Source: an uncultured Mailhella sp.
GTDB taxonomy: Bacteria; Desulfobacterota; Desulfovibrionia; Desulfovibrionales; Desulfovibrionaceae
Direction: 5' to 3'
DNA: 42,136 bases
NCBI GenBank assembly: GCA_944322635.1
Contig: CALUPL010000034.1
Span: 1-42,136 of the forward strand
Shown: piece by piece, positions 31,777-40,340 of the stretch
Numbering within the stretch: the stretch's first letter is position 1
How the letters are laid out: each line of letters opens with the position of its first letter
The notes under the pieces: model-generated
What the model saw: only the letters and a program-made list of their open reading frames with translations
Databases searched by the model: none
Told to the model about the DNA's origin: nothing
Program-made: the position numbers and the translations under genes

Positions 31777-32811
31777 TTACAGGCCGGTGCGCTTGCTGGA
31801 CAGCAGTTCACTCTCCACCATGGACTGCTTGGCCAGAGCCACCATGACAGGTCCGGCAATGATGCCCACTGCGCCGAACACTGCAAGGCTGCACACGATG
31901 GAAAGAAGAAGTACCACCATGGAAACCTCAATGCCCGTCTTGAGAAAATACGGGCGCAGCAGATTGTCGGAACCTGAAACCACAATACTTCCCCAGGCCA
32001 GCAGCATGAGCGCGGAACCGAGGGACTGTGTGGCCCAGAGATACACGGTTATGGGCAACCACACAATGGCCGTGCCGGCAAGGGGAATCACCGCACAAAA
32101 CACGGCGAGCAGCCCCCAGAATGCAGGATCGGGCACATCGAGAAAACGCAGACCGATGCCGGTAAGCGTACCCTGAATGATGGGAACAAACACGATGCTG
32201 ATGAAGACCGACCGACTGGCATTGTGCAGAACGGCCACGAAACGATCCACCATGTCGTCATTATGGGGAACGACCTGAAGCACGACACGACGAATGGCCG
32301 GAGCATAGACCACAATGAGACAGGTAAACACAATGAAAAGAAAAACGGCCCAGACCATACCCATGGTGTCGCCGGCAAGATTCAGCCCTCGGGAAAGAAT
32401 ATTCTTGATCACCGCATTGACCACGGCGTTGAAATCACTTTCAAGCTTATCAAGATATTCCTGAGCGTTGGGCACATTTTCCACGAATATTCTATAGGCC
32501 TCTCCGGCATAATAGGAAATGGCGGGAGGTATGGGATGTCCGTTCTGCCACCATGCGCTGAGACGCCGCGCGCCTTCCAGAGCCTGAGGCACGACCATGC
32601 CTATCACTATGCTGATGGGCGTAACCACGCAGACCACAAGCCCCACGGAAAAACAGACTATGGACGAGGTCTTGGACATTCTTGCCCGCAGCCACCGATA
32701 TATGGGCAATGTGAGCGCCGCCGTCACGGCCGCAACAAAAGCGCTCGTAGGATAGGGAGACAGCAGAACAAACCATAAGACAATTGCAACGACAGCCAGA
32801 CAGCGGGCCAT
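31777..32811 (-). CDS. AI-2E/PerM-family transporter
   Basis: This 344-residue polytopic membrane protein has about eight hydrophobic segments and the UPF0118 features: a double N-terminal helix pair, a long soluble loop (about 60-150), and Pro-Ile-Ile-Gln-Gly-Thr-Leu-Thr-Gly-Ile-Gly near residue 205. Some family members are proposed to export autoinducer 2, others move ions or lipids, so the substrate stays open. GGAGG lies 4 nt before ATG 32811, preferred over an in-frame ATG at 32841. It is divergent from the TetR gene. Confidence 0.85.
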   Translation of the reverse strand: MARCLAVVAIVLWFVLLSPYPTSAFVAAVTAALTLPIYRWLRARMSKTSSIVCFSVGLVVCVVTPISIVIGMVVPQALEGARRLSAWWQNGHPIPPAISYYAGEAYRIFVENVPNAQEYLDKLESDFNAVVNAVIKNILSRGLNLAGDTMGMVWAVFLFIVFTCLIVVYAPAIRRVVLQVVPHNDDMVDRFVAVLHNASRSVFISIVFVPIIQGTLTGIGLRFLDVPDPAFWGLLAVFCAVIPLAGTAIVWLPITVYLWATQSLGSALMLLAWGSIVVSGSDNLLRPYFLKTGIEVSMVVLLLSIVCSLAVFGAVGIIAGPVMVALAKQSMVESELLSSKRTGL

Positions 32812-32915
32812 GAATCCTCCATGATGAGTGATGCGGAACATTCCGGCATCCCACCGAGAGTACTGGGGATTGACGGGGATGTCCAGTTTTAGAGAACCAT
32901 GCTCCCCTTTTTCCT

Positions 32916-32931
32916 GTTTGAGCGAACAAAC
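32916..32931. promoter_or_regulatory. Possible TetR operator between the AI-2E exporter and tetR
   Basis: GTTTG (32916-32920) and CAAAC (32927-32931) form a 16-bp imperfect palindrome in the divergent spacer. A TetR protein encoded 157 nt away could bind it; this is a guess from symmetry and position. Confidence 0.25.
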
Positions 32932-33087
32932 GACTTGCCTTTATCTCTGCAATAAGGCAAACCTGAAGCCGTTGAAAGAATTCTCCGTCCGAGTCTTTCA
33001 GAATTCAGGACGCAAGGGAGTCCTGCCCGGCGGAAACGTTCCCCTTCATGATCTCGGCCACTGGCCGAGGCGGACACAAGCAAGACC

Positions 33088-33696
33088 ATGAACATGAAAG
33101 CCATCACAAAAAAGGAAGCCCTGCTGCAGGCTGCCAAGGAACTGTTCGGCGAGTACGGCTTTGCCGAAACCACGTTCAAGAAGATATCCGACAGAGCGGG
33201 CGTTGCGCTTGGACTTCTCACCCATCATTACGGCAACAAGGAAAAACTTTTCTTTGCCGCCGGCATGGATGTTCTGGAACATTTTCTGCGCGTTCTGCGT
33301 TCCGCCACGGAAGGCACGCCGGACGGACTTTCCGGCGTACTCTCGTTCTGCCGCGCCTATCTGGAATTTTCCATCGATCCCCATACCAACTGGCTTGTCC
33401 TCGTGCGCTGCTCGCCCTACAGCGACATGAAGGCCAGTGACGACAGGGAAATCATGCTGCGCAAGTTTGCCGAAGTGCATCACCTGCTTGAAATCCAGCT
33501 TCAGAGGGGCGTTGCCGACGGCACCATCACCAGTCTTACGCCCGCAAGCACGGCTCAGGTGATCGTCGGCCTCATGGTAGGAGCCAACAGGACCCGCGTG
33601 CTCACGCCCTACACCTACGGCTCTTCTGAAAACTTCTACACGGAAACTCTCACCTTCGTCGAACGAGCCGTTTCCAGCGGCACGAAGAGGAACTGA
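33088..33696 (+). CDS. TetR-family transcriptional regulator
   Basis: This 202-residue protein has an N-terminal TetR helix-turn-helix (Ala-Lys-Glu-Leu-Phe-Gly-Glu-Tyr-Gly-Phe-Ala-Glu-Thr-Thr-Phe; Ile-Ser-Asp-Arg-Ala-Gly-Val-Ala; Leu-Thr-His-His-Tyr-Gly-Asn-Lys-Glu-Lys-Leu-Phe) and an all-helical ligand domain. The ligand is unknown. uppP starts 4 nt after its stop, so it may control its own operon and perhaps the divergent exporter gene. The ATG has only a weak ribosome-binding site. Confidence 0.9.
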   Translation: MNMKAITKKEALLQAAKELFGEYGFAETTFKKISDRAGVALGLLTHHYGNKEKLFFAAGMDVLEHFLRVLRSATEGTPDGLSGVLSFCRAYLEFSIDPHTNWLVLVRCSPYSDMKASDDREIMLRKFAEVHHLLEIQLQRGVADGTITSLTPASTAQVIVGLMVGANRTRVLTPYTYGSSENFYTETLTFVERAVSSGTKRN

Positions 33697-33700
33697 CCGC

Positions 33701-34507
33701 ATGGACCTTTTCACCGCAGTCATACTCGGCATTGTGGAAGGACTTACGGAGTTTCTTCCCATATCCTCTTCCGGTCATCTTGTCATAGCCTCCGATCTCC
33801 TGGGCTTTTCCGGAGCCAGGGCGTCCACGTTCGAGGTCGTCATTCAGGTCGGCGCCATACTCGCCGTGCTCACCCTCTACTGGAAACGCTTTCTCGGCCT
33901 TCTGCGTCCGGGCAAAACTTCCGGAGCATTTTCCGGCCTGAGAGGCATCATGCTGCTCATTCTTACCAGCCTGCCCGCCTCCGTGCTCGGACTGGCTCTG
34001 CACGGGTTCATCAAGTCCCTGTTCACTCCCGCCACGGTAACGGCCGCTCTCGTATGCGGCGCCGTGCTCATGCTGGCGGTGGAACATCTGGTGGCTCCGC
34101 GTCAGAACCGCATGCCCGTGCAGACCATAGATCAGCTCACGGCTGCACAGGCTCTCGGCATAGGATGCTTTCAGTGCCTTGCGCTGTGGCCCGGCTTTTC
34201 CCGTTCCGCCTCCACACTCATGGGCGGCATGATTCTCGGAGTGCGCCGGGAGGTCGCCGCAGAATATTCCTTCATCGCCGCCGTGCCCATCATCATCGGA
34301 GCCGCCGGTTACGATCTACTCAAATCGCTGTCGCTGTTCACGGCACAAGACATTCCCTTTTTTCTTGCCGGCTCCGTATTCGCCTTTATTTCCGCCATTA
34401 TAGCCATGCGGGCCTTTATTTCCATTCTTGGACGCAATACCCTGAAGCCGTTTGCCATTTATCGTCTTATTCTGGCCGTTCCGGTATATTTCTTCATGGT
34501 TCGCTGA
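33701..34507 (+). CDS. uppP: Undecaprenyl-diphosphatase
   Basis: UppP (BacA) recycles undecaprenyl pyrophosphate at the inner membrane for cell-wall and glycan synthesis, and its overproduction gives bacitracin resistance. The 268-residue polytopic protein carries both signature segments: Gly-Ile-Val-Glu-Gly-Leu-Thr-Glu-Phe-Leu-Pro-Ile-Ser-Ser-Ser-Gly-His (about 11-27) and Pro-Gly-Phe-Ser-Arg-Ser-Ala-Ser-Thr-Leu-Met-Gly-Gly (about 165-177). GAGGA precedes the ATG. It is paired with a TetR regulator. Confidence 0.95.
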   Translation: MDLFTAVILGIVEGLTEFLPISSSGHLVIASDLLGFSGARASTFEVVIQVGAILAVLTLYWKRFLGLLRPGKTSGAFSGLRGIMLLILTSLPASVLGLALHGFIKSLFTPATVTAALVCGAVLMLAVEHLVAPRQNRMPVQTIDQLTAAQALGIGCFQCLALWPGFSRSASTLMGGMILGVRREVAAEYSFIAAVPIIIGAAGYDLLKSLSLFTAQDIPFFLAGSVFAFISAIIAMRAFISILGRNTLKPFAIYRLILAVPVYFFMVR

Positions 34508-34536
34508 AAAAATTCACCGAAAGGCCAAAAAAATGC

Positions 34537-34563
34537 TTGCCAAGGGCGCACGTTTTCTATAAG
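34537..34563 (+). promoter_or_regulatory. Putative promoter of the first tRNA-Met
   Basis: TTGCCA (34537-34542) and TATAAG (34558-34563) are 15 nt apart; shifting the -35 by one or two bases gives 16-17 nt. It lies 33 nt before the tRNA. Confidence 0.45.
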
Positions 34564-34595
34564 TACATTCCTGCGCCGGGTGATTCCGGAGTTAC

Positions 34596-34672
34596 GGCAA
34601 GGTAGCTCAGTTGGTTAGAGCATACGGTTCATACCCGTAGTGTCGAGAGTTCAAATCTCCCCCTTGCTACCA
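34596..34672 (+). tRNA. tRNA-Met (anticodon CAU), copy 1
   Basis: A 77-nt elongator-type cloverleaf with anticodon loop TTCATAC (CAU) and encoded CCA. Acceptor GGCAAGG pairs with CCTTGCT, leaving a G1-U72 wobble, and the T-stem has an A50-C64 mismatch. It lacks the C1/A72 mismatch of initiator tRNA. It is identical to the copy at 35888. Confidence 0.93.
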
Positions 34673-34682
34673 TAACAATAAG

Positions 34683-34713
34683 AAAGTCCAGGATTTTTCT
34701 TGGACTTTTTTTT
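34683..34713 (+). terminator. Terminator after the first tRNA-Met
   Basis: AAAGTCCA (34683-34690) pairs with TGGACTTT (34701-34708) around a T-rich loop and runs into a T tract. Confidence 0.85.
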
Positions 34714-34799
34714 ATGCCTTCTCGCAGGGCGAGGCCCGGTCCTCTTCTCTGCACATTGTTCCACGACACGCTCATAATCCCCCATTCGGAGTTTTTCCC

Positions 34800-35855
34800 A
34801 TGGCTTCCCCTTCCCGTCCTCAACGCATTCAGGTGTTCGGCCACAAAAATCCAGATACCGATTCCGTCATCGGCGCCATTGCGCTGGCGGAACTGCAGAA
34901 TCAGAGAGGCATGCCCTCAAGCCCCAAAATTCAGGGCAGCACCAGCCCCGAAACCAACTTCGTCATGCAGCGCTTCAACATCAAGCCTCCGCGCATCATG
35001 GAAAGCGTTGCCGGCCGTCAGGTAAGTCTGGTGGATTTTTCCGATCTCGCTCAGGCCCCGCAGGGCTTTGACAGCAGCACCATCGTCTCCGTTGTGGATC
35101 ACCATAAGCTCGGCGACGTCACCACGGCCGCTCCTCTGGAAATGTGGGTCTGGCCCGTGGGCTGCAGCAACACCATTCTGAAGAACATGTACGACTTCTA
35201 CGGCGGCTACGTTCCCACCTATCTTGCCGGCGGCATGCTCTGCGCCATTTTGTCCGACACCGTGCTCTTCCGTTCCCCCACCACCACCGATGCCGACCGT
35301 CGGGCGGCGGCCGAACTCGCGGAAATAGCCGGGGTGGACGACATCATGGAACTCGGCATGGAAATGTTCCGTGCAAAGTCCGATCTGCACGATTCGGCCG
35401 ACAATCTCTTCCAGCGTGACTACAAGGAATTCGACATCAACGGCCGCAAGGTGGGCATAGGCCAGCTCGAACTCATGGATGCAGGCATGATAGACCCCAT
35501 CAAGGCGGATCTTTTCAAGGCAGCCCGCAAGCTCATGGAAGAACACGGCTGCCACACCGTCATGTTCCTCGCCACAGACATCATCAAGGAAGGTTCGCAG
35601 ATGCTCGTGGCCTCCCGCGACCTGTCCGTTACGGAAAAGGCGTTCAACGTCAAGCTTGAAAACTACAAAATGCCCAAAGTCCGCAATGTGGCTCCTGCCT
35701 ACGCCAGAGAAGACAGCTCCGACTACCACGAACACGAGGGAGCGCCCGACACCCCCTGGGCAGACGCTCTGGCCGAGCATTGGATGCCCGGAATGCTGAG
35801 CCGCAAAAAACAGGTTCTGCCTTTTCTCATGGACGCCTTTAATTCGCTTGACTAA
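34800..35855 (+). CDS. ppaC: Manganese-dependent inorganic pyrophosphatase (family II, DHH)
   Basis: PpaC hydrolyses pyrophosphate; sulfate reducers need this to pull sulfate activation forward. The 351-residue protein has a DHH/DHHA2 layout: Gly-His-Lys-Asn-Pro-Asp-Thr-Asp-Ser (metal ligands), Val-Val-Asp-His-His-Lys (DHH), Ser-Asp-Thr near residue 155 and, in the second domain, Ala-Ser-Arg-Asp-Leu. It exceeds the usual 305-310 residues through an N-terminal lead and a C-terminal tail of about 40 residues with His-Glu-His-Glu. CGGAG lies 8 nt before the ATG. Its stop codon overlaps the -35 box of the second tRNA-Met. Confidence 0.92.
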   Translation: MASPSRPQRIQVFGHKNPDTDSVIGAIALAELQNQRGMPSSPKIQGSTSPETNFVMQRFNIKPPRIMESVAGRQVSLVDFSDLAQAPQGFDSSTIVSVVDHHKLGDVTTAAPLEMWVWPVGCSNTILKNMYDFYGGYVPTYLAGGMLCAILSDTVLFRSPTTTDADRRAAAELAEIAGVDDIMELGMEMFRAKSDLHDSADNLFQRDYKEFDINGRKVGIGQLELMDAGMIDPIKADLFKAARKLMEEHGCHTVMFLATDIIKEGSQMLVASRDLSVTEKAFNVKLENYKMPKVRNVAPAYAREDSSDYHEHEGAPDTPWADALAEHWMPGMLSRKKQVLPFLMDAFNSLD

Positions 35856-35876
35856 TCGAATGCCGGCGTGTATTCT
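35848..35876 (+). promoter_or_regulatory. Promoter of the second tRNA-Met, overlapping the ppaC stop
   Basis: TTGACT (35848-35853), a 17-nt spacer and TATTCT (35871-35876). The -35 box includes the last codons and the first base of the stop codon of ppaC. Confidence 0.65.
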
Positions 35877-35887
35877 TTCTCCTCGAT

Positions 35888-35964
35888 GGCAAGGTAGCTC
35901 AGTTGGTTAGAGCATACGGTTCATACCCGTAGTGTCGAGAGTTCAAATCTCCCCCTTGCTACCA
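35888..35964 (+). tRNA. tRNA-Met (anticodon CAU), copy 2
   Basis: The same 77-nt sequence as copy 1, with the same G1-U72 wobble and A50-C64 mismatch and an encoded CCA. It has its own promoter and terminator. Confidence 0.93.
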
Positions 35965-35975
35965 GTAAAAAACAG

Positions 35976-36010
35976 ATCCCGGGATGTCGCCATCCCGGGA
36001 TTTTTATTTT
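35976..36010 (+). terminator. Terminator after the second tRNA-Met
   Basis: A perfect 11-bp stem (35976-35986 with 35991-36001), a TCGC loop and a T-rich tail (TTTTATTTT). It lies 11 nt after the tRNA. Confidence 0.9.
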
Positions 36011-36477
36011 AATATCCCTGCTTCCATCGGCATATCCCGATATTCTCCCTTCGGAAACTCTCCGACACGCCTTTACCGAACCTCATCCGCATACAGACAA
36101 AAGCCGGGATACTCACGAAGCGGAGAACAATCTTCCTTTCCTCGCAGAAAATCCGATTTCCCCGACATTCCCACGCCCCGGCGATCAACGCCTTTTCTCT
36201 CTCAGGAACAACTCGCAGTTTCCCGCTTGCGACGCTCCTTGCCCTGCCGTGTCCCCGTTTTCTGCCGAAAAAGGCCTTTTTTGTCTTTTTTCCCTTACAT
36301 TCTGCATTATTCTGCACGGTTCAAACAAGTTTTTATTGTCACGAAAATAGACATGGGGATAGAAATAGGTTATAGCAGAAAGAAACATGTATGTACCTTG
36401 CTCCCGAACCGGGGACATGCGTGTAACTCACGAAACTATCAAGTTTTTTCAATTAATTACCCTAAGGAGCTTCATTC
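36011..36477. other. Long leader/upstream region of the formate dehydrogenase operon
   Basis: No gene is supported. The first 230 nt are pyrimidine-rich. A loopless palindrome AAAAAGGCCTTTTT lies near 36269-36282, and ATTCTGCA occurs twice with a 10-nt period (36299-36306, 36309-36316), one helical turn apart. Sequence becomes AT-rich before AAGGAG and the fdhA ATG. No promoter fits clearly. Confidence 0.4.
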
Positions 36478-39400
36478 ATGGCGTACACACGTAGAAGCTT
36501 TCTGAAAATGGTCGGCGCGGGGGCCATGTGTCTCTCGCTCGCCCATTTTGGATTTGATCTGAAGGAGGCGAAGGCCTACGCCACGTCTCTGAAAATTGAA
36601 GGCGCGAAGGAAGTCACCACCGTGTGCCCCTTCTGCGCCGTCTGCTGCCAGGTCATCGCATATGTGAAGGACGGCAAGCTCATTTCCACGGAAGGCGATC
36701 CCGACTTTCCCGTCAACGAGGGCAGCCTCTGCGCCAAGGGCGCGGCGCTTCTCTCCATGTACACCGGCGAACACCGGCTCACCAAGCCCATGTACCGCGC
36801 CCCCTACAGTGACAAGTGGGTGGAGAAGGACTGGGACTGGACTCTTGAACAGATCGCCCGCCGCGTGAAAACCGCCCGCGACAACGACTTCATCGTGAAA
36901 AACGCCAAGGGTCAGACCGTCAACAGGCTTGAGTCCGTGTTTTGCATGGGCACCTCTCATGCCTCAAACGAAGAGTGCGCCGTCATTCATCAGGCGATGC
37001 GCAGCCTGGGGGTCGTCCATATAGACCACCAGGCGCGTGTCTGACACAGCCCGACTGTACCGGCTCTGGCAGAGTCGTTCGGACGTGGGGCTATGACGAA
37101 TCACTGGATCGACATCAAGAACTCTGATGCCATCCTGATTATGGGCAGCAATGCTGCAGAACATCATCCCGTATCCTTCAAGTGGATCATGCGGGCCAAG
37201 GACGCCGGAGCCACCGTCATGCATGTGGATCCCAAGTTCTCCCGCACCTCGGCACGATGCGATTTCCACGTGCCCATCCGCTCCGGTACGGACATTGCCT
37301 TCCTCGGAGGCATGATCAACTACATCATCGAATCGGGAAGCTGGTTCAAGGACTACGTGGTGAACTACACCAACGCCACCTATGTTCTGGCTGATTCGTA
37401 TGATTTCAAGGACGGCCTCTTCAGCGGCTACGACGCCAAGAAGAGAACATACGACCGCTCCTCCTGGGCATTCAAGCGCGACGAGCAGGGAGCACCCGTA
37501 CGCGACTTCACGCTCAAGGACGAACGCTGCGTATACAACGTCATGGCGAGGCACTACTCCCGCTATACTCTGGAGAACGTCTCCAAGATTACGGGCGTAT
37601 CCGAAGAAAACCTTATGAAGGTCTATAAGATCTTCTGCGCCACAGGGAAACCGGACAAGGCCGGCACCATTCTGTACGCCATCGGCTGGACTCAGCACAC
37701 GGTGGGCGTGCAGAACATTCGTGCTTCGGCCATCATCCAGCTTCTGCTCGGCAACATCGGCGTGGCCGGCGGCGGCATCAACGCCCTGCGCGGTGAACCC
37801 AACGTGCAGGGGTCCACGGACCATGCCCTGCTGTACCACAATCTTCCCGGCTACCACAACGCGCCTCTCGCGCAGTGGCAGACTCTGGAGGAATACAACA
37901 AGGCCAACACTCCCGTCACGTACATCGCCAACAGTGCCAACTGGTGGGGCAATCGTCCCAAGTATGTGACCAGCCTGCTCAAGGGCTGGTTCGGCGACGC
38001 CGCCACGGCGGAAAACGACTTCTGCTACGGCTGGCTGCCCAAGTGCGAAGACGGTGAGGACTATTCCTATATGTACGCCATGGACCGCATGCTCAACGAC
38101 AAGATGCGCGGCGGCTTCATTTTCGGCGTGAACCCCATGAACAGCTTCCCCAACACCAACAAGATGCGTGCCGCTCTGGACCATCTGGACTGGCTGGTGG
38201 TGGCTGAAATCCACAACTCCGAAACCTCGGACAACTGGCGTCGCCCGGGTGCGGATCCTTCCACCAAGAAAACGGAAGTCTTCCTGCTGCCCTCCGCGCA
38301 CCGTGTGGAAAAGGAAGGAACCATCAGCAACAGCGGCCGCTGGCTGCAGTGGTTCGACAAGGCCGTGGAGCCTGCCGGCGAAGCCCGCTGCTTCGGCGAC
38401 ATCTACGTTCCGCTCATCAATACCATAAGAGAACTGTACCGGAAGGAAGGCGGCGTCTTCCCCGATCCTCTTCTCAAGCTGAACTGGGCGGAAAAGTTCG
38501 ATGCCTCCGACTGGGCCAAGCGCATCAACGGTTTCTTCTGGAAGGATACCGTCGTCAACGGCAAGACCTACAAGCGCGGCCAGCTCGTGCCCGCCTTCGG
38601 CAACCTTCAGGCCGACGGTTCCACCTCGTCGCTCAACTGGCTGTACACCGGCAGCTGGACGGAAGAGGAAGGCAACAAGTCCAAACGCCGCGATCCCAGC
38701 CAGACGGAGATGCAGGCCAAAATCGGCATCTACCCCAACTGGTCGTGGTGCTGGCCCATCAACCGCCGCATTCTGTACAACCGCGCGTCCGTGGACCTTC
38801 AGGGCAAGCCCTGGAACCCGGACAAGGCTGTCATCGAATGGAAAGACGGCGCATGGGTGGGCGACGTGCCCGACGGACCGTGGCCGCCCATGGCCGACGA
38901 GAAGAACGGGCGTCTGCCCTTCATCATGAACACCGACGGTGCGGGTCAGCTCTTCGGACCGGGACGTCTCGACGGCCCGTTCCCCGAGCACTACGAGCCC
39001 GCCGAGTCGCCTGTGGCCTCGCATCCCTTCTCCAGTCAGCTGACCTCGCCCTGCTTCAAGTTCCATAAGAGCGAGTTCGACAAGTTTGCGGCTCCGGCCG
39101 ACCCGCGCTATCCCATCGTGCTTACCACCTACAGCATGACGGAACACTGGTGCGGCGGCGGCGAAACCCGCAACGTGCCCAACCTGCTCGAAGCCGAGCC
39201 GCAGCTCTATGTGGAAATGAGCCAGGAACTTGCCAGGGAAAAAGGCATCAAGAACGGTGACGGCGTCATTATTGAAAGCGCCCGCGGACAGGTGGAAGCC
39301 ATAGCCATGGTCACCATACGGCTGCGGCCCTTCACCATCATGGGCAAAACCGTCCATCTCATAGGCATGCCCTTTGCCTACGGCTGGACCACTTCCGGTT

Positions 39401-39519
39401 GCGGCGATTCCACGAGCCGCCTCACCGTGACCGCCTATGACCCCAACACCACCATTCCTGAAACCAAGGCCTGCTGCGTGAACATCCGCAAAGCCGACAA
39501 GCTGACCGAAATAGCCTGA
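36478..39519 (+). CDS. fdhA: Formate dehydrogenase catalytic subunit, selenoprotein (UGA at 37042-37044)
   Basis: This is the catalytic subunit of a periplasmic formate dehydrogenase that binds a bis-pterin Mo or W cofactor. Reading the in-frame TGA as selenocysteine joins two frames into one 1013-residue protein. It has a twin-arginine signal (Thr-Arg-Arg-Ser-Phe-Leu-Lys, 4-10), a [4Fe-4S] cluster (Cys50, Cys53, Cys57, Cys85) and the active site Val-Sec189-His-Ser-Pro-Thr-Val after Asp-His-Gln-Ala-Arg. The following His is the conserved catalytic one. Further on come Gly-Arg-Gly-Ala-Met-Thr-Asn-His-Trp and Gly-Asn-Ile-Gly-Val-Ala-Gly-Gly-Gly. Length and order match the Desulfovibrio FdhA/FdnG enzymes. 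AAGGAG lies 8 nt before the ATG. fdhB, fdhE and a cytochrome follow in one operon. Without a search I cannot say if Mo or W is used; TunR nearby makes W plausible. Confidence 0.95.
37052..37077 (+). promoter_or_regulatory. Putative SECIS hairpin in fdhA
   Basis: CGACT (37052-37056) pairs with AGTCG (37073-37077), and CC (37060-37061) with GG (37068-37069), leaving the apical loop GGCTCT about 18 nt after the UGA. This resembles the E. coli fdhF/fdnG SECIS, with GGUCU at the apex. Confidence 0.65.
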
Positions 39520-39565
39520 TTCAGGCGGGGCGCGCCCATGCGGCGCGCCCCTCAAGGAGTACGCG

Positions 39566-40225
39566 ATGCCCAAAGCATTTCTTATAGACACAACAAGGTG
39601 CACGGCCTGCCGCGGCTGCCAGCTGGCATGCAAGGAGTGGCACAATCTGCCCGCCAACGTCACCAAGCAGCGGGGCTCCCATCAGAATCCCCCGGATCTC
39701 AACCCCTACAACCTTAAAATCGTCCGTTTTCACGAGCATCTCGACGAGAAGGGCAACGTGGTGTGGAACTTCTTCCCCGATCAGTGCCGTCACTGCCAGA
39801 CCCCCATATGCGTGGACCTGGCCAATCTCGCCGTTCCCGGTTCCATGATTCAGGACAAGGCCACCGGTGCCGTGCTCGTCACGGAAAAATGCACTCAGCT
39901 TGCCCCGGCTGATATAAAAGCGATCATTGAAGCATGTCCGTACAACATCCCCCGGTACAATGAAAAGACCAAGATGCTGACCAAGTGCGATATGTGCATC
40001 GACCGCGTTTCCGCGGGACTCCAGCCCATGTGCGTGAAAACCTGTCCCACGGGCGCCATGTTCTTCGGTGAACGCGCAGAAGTGCTGGCAGAAGGTGAAA
40101 AGCGTCTGGCCCGCCTCAAGGAACGGTATCCCAAGGCCCGCCTTGTCGATACGGAAGACGTCAGCGTCATTTATCTTCTGGCGGAAGAACCCAAGTATTA
40201 TCACGAGTTTGCCAGCTTCGGCTAG
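39566..40225 (+). CDS. fdhB: Formate dehydrogenase iron-sulfur subunit
   Basis: The 219-residue electron-transfer subunit has four ferredoxin-type cluster motifs: Cys-Thr-Ala-Cys-Arg-Gly-Cys-Gln-Leu-Ala-Cys (12-22), Cys-Arg-His-Cys-Gln-Thr-Pro-Ile-Cys (about 74-82), Cys-Pro-Tyr (about 125) with Cys-Asp-Met-Cys (about 142-145), and Cys-Val-Lys-Thr-Cys-Pro (about 157-162). There is no signal peptide; the family travels through the Tat system with the alpha subunit. It starts 46 nt after fdhA with AAGGAG 6 nt before the ATG. Confidence 0.94.
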   Translation: MPKAFLIDTTRCTACRGCQLACKEWHNLPANVTKQRGSHQNPPDLNPYNLKIVRFHEHLDEKGNVVWNFFPDQCRHCQTPICVDLANLAVPGSMIQDKATGAVLVTEKCTQLAPADIKAIIEACPYNIPRYNEKTKMLTKCDMCIDRVSAGLQPMCVKTCPTGAMFFGERAEVLAEGEKRLARLKERYPKARLVDTEDVSVIYLLAEEPKYYHEFASFG

Positions 40226-40340
40226 GAAAATGCCGGAGCGCCGGACAACAAAAGCCGCTCCGGCATGAACTCGTGAGCGGCAACCTCCACAACCTTGCAT
40301 CATCGGCGGCATTGCCGCCCACAGCCTTTCAGGAGTCATC

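Noticed and set aside
35984..36505. 173-residue plus-strand ORF before fdhA
   Set aside because: Starts in a tRNA terminator, overlaps the fdhA start in another frame, and has no family features.
36964..39666. 900-residue minus-strand ORF
   Set aside because: It is the mirror of fdhA in a GC-rich reading; no motif or ribosome-binding site.
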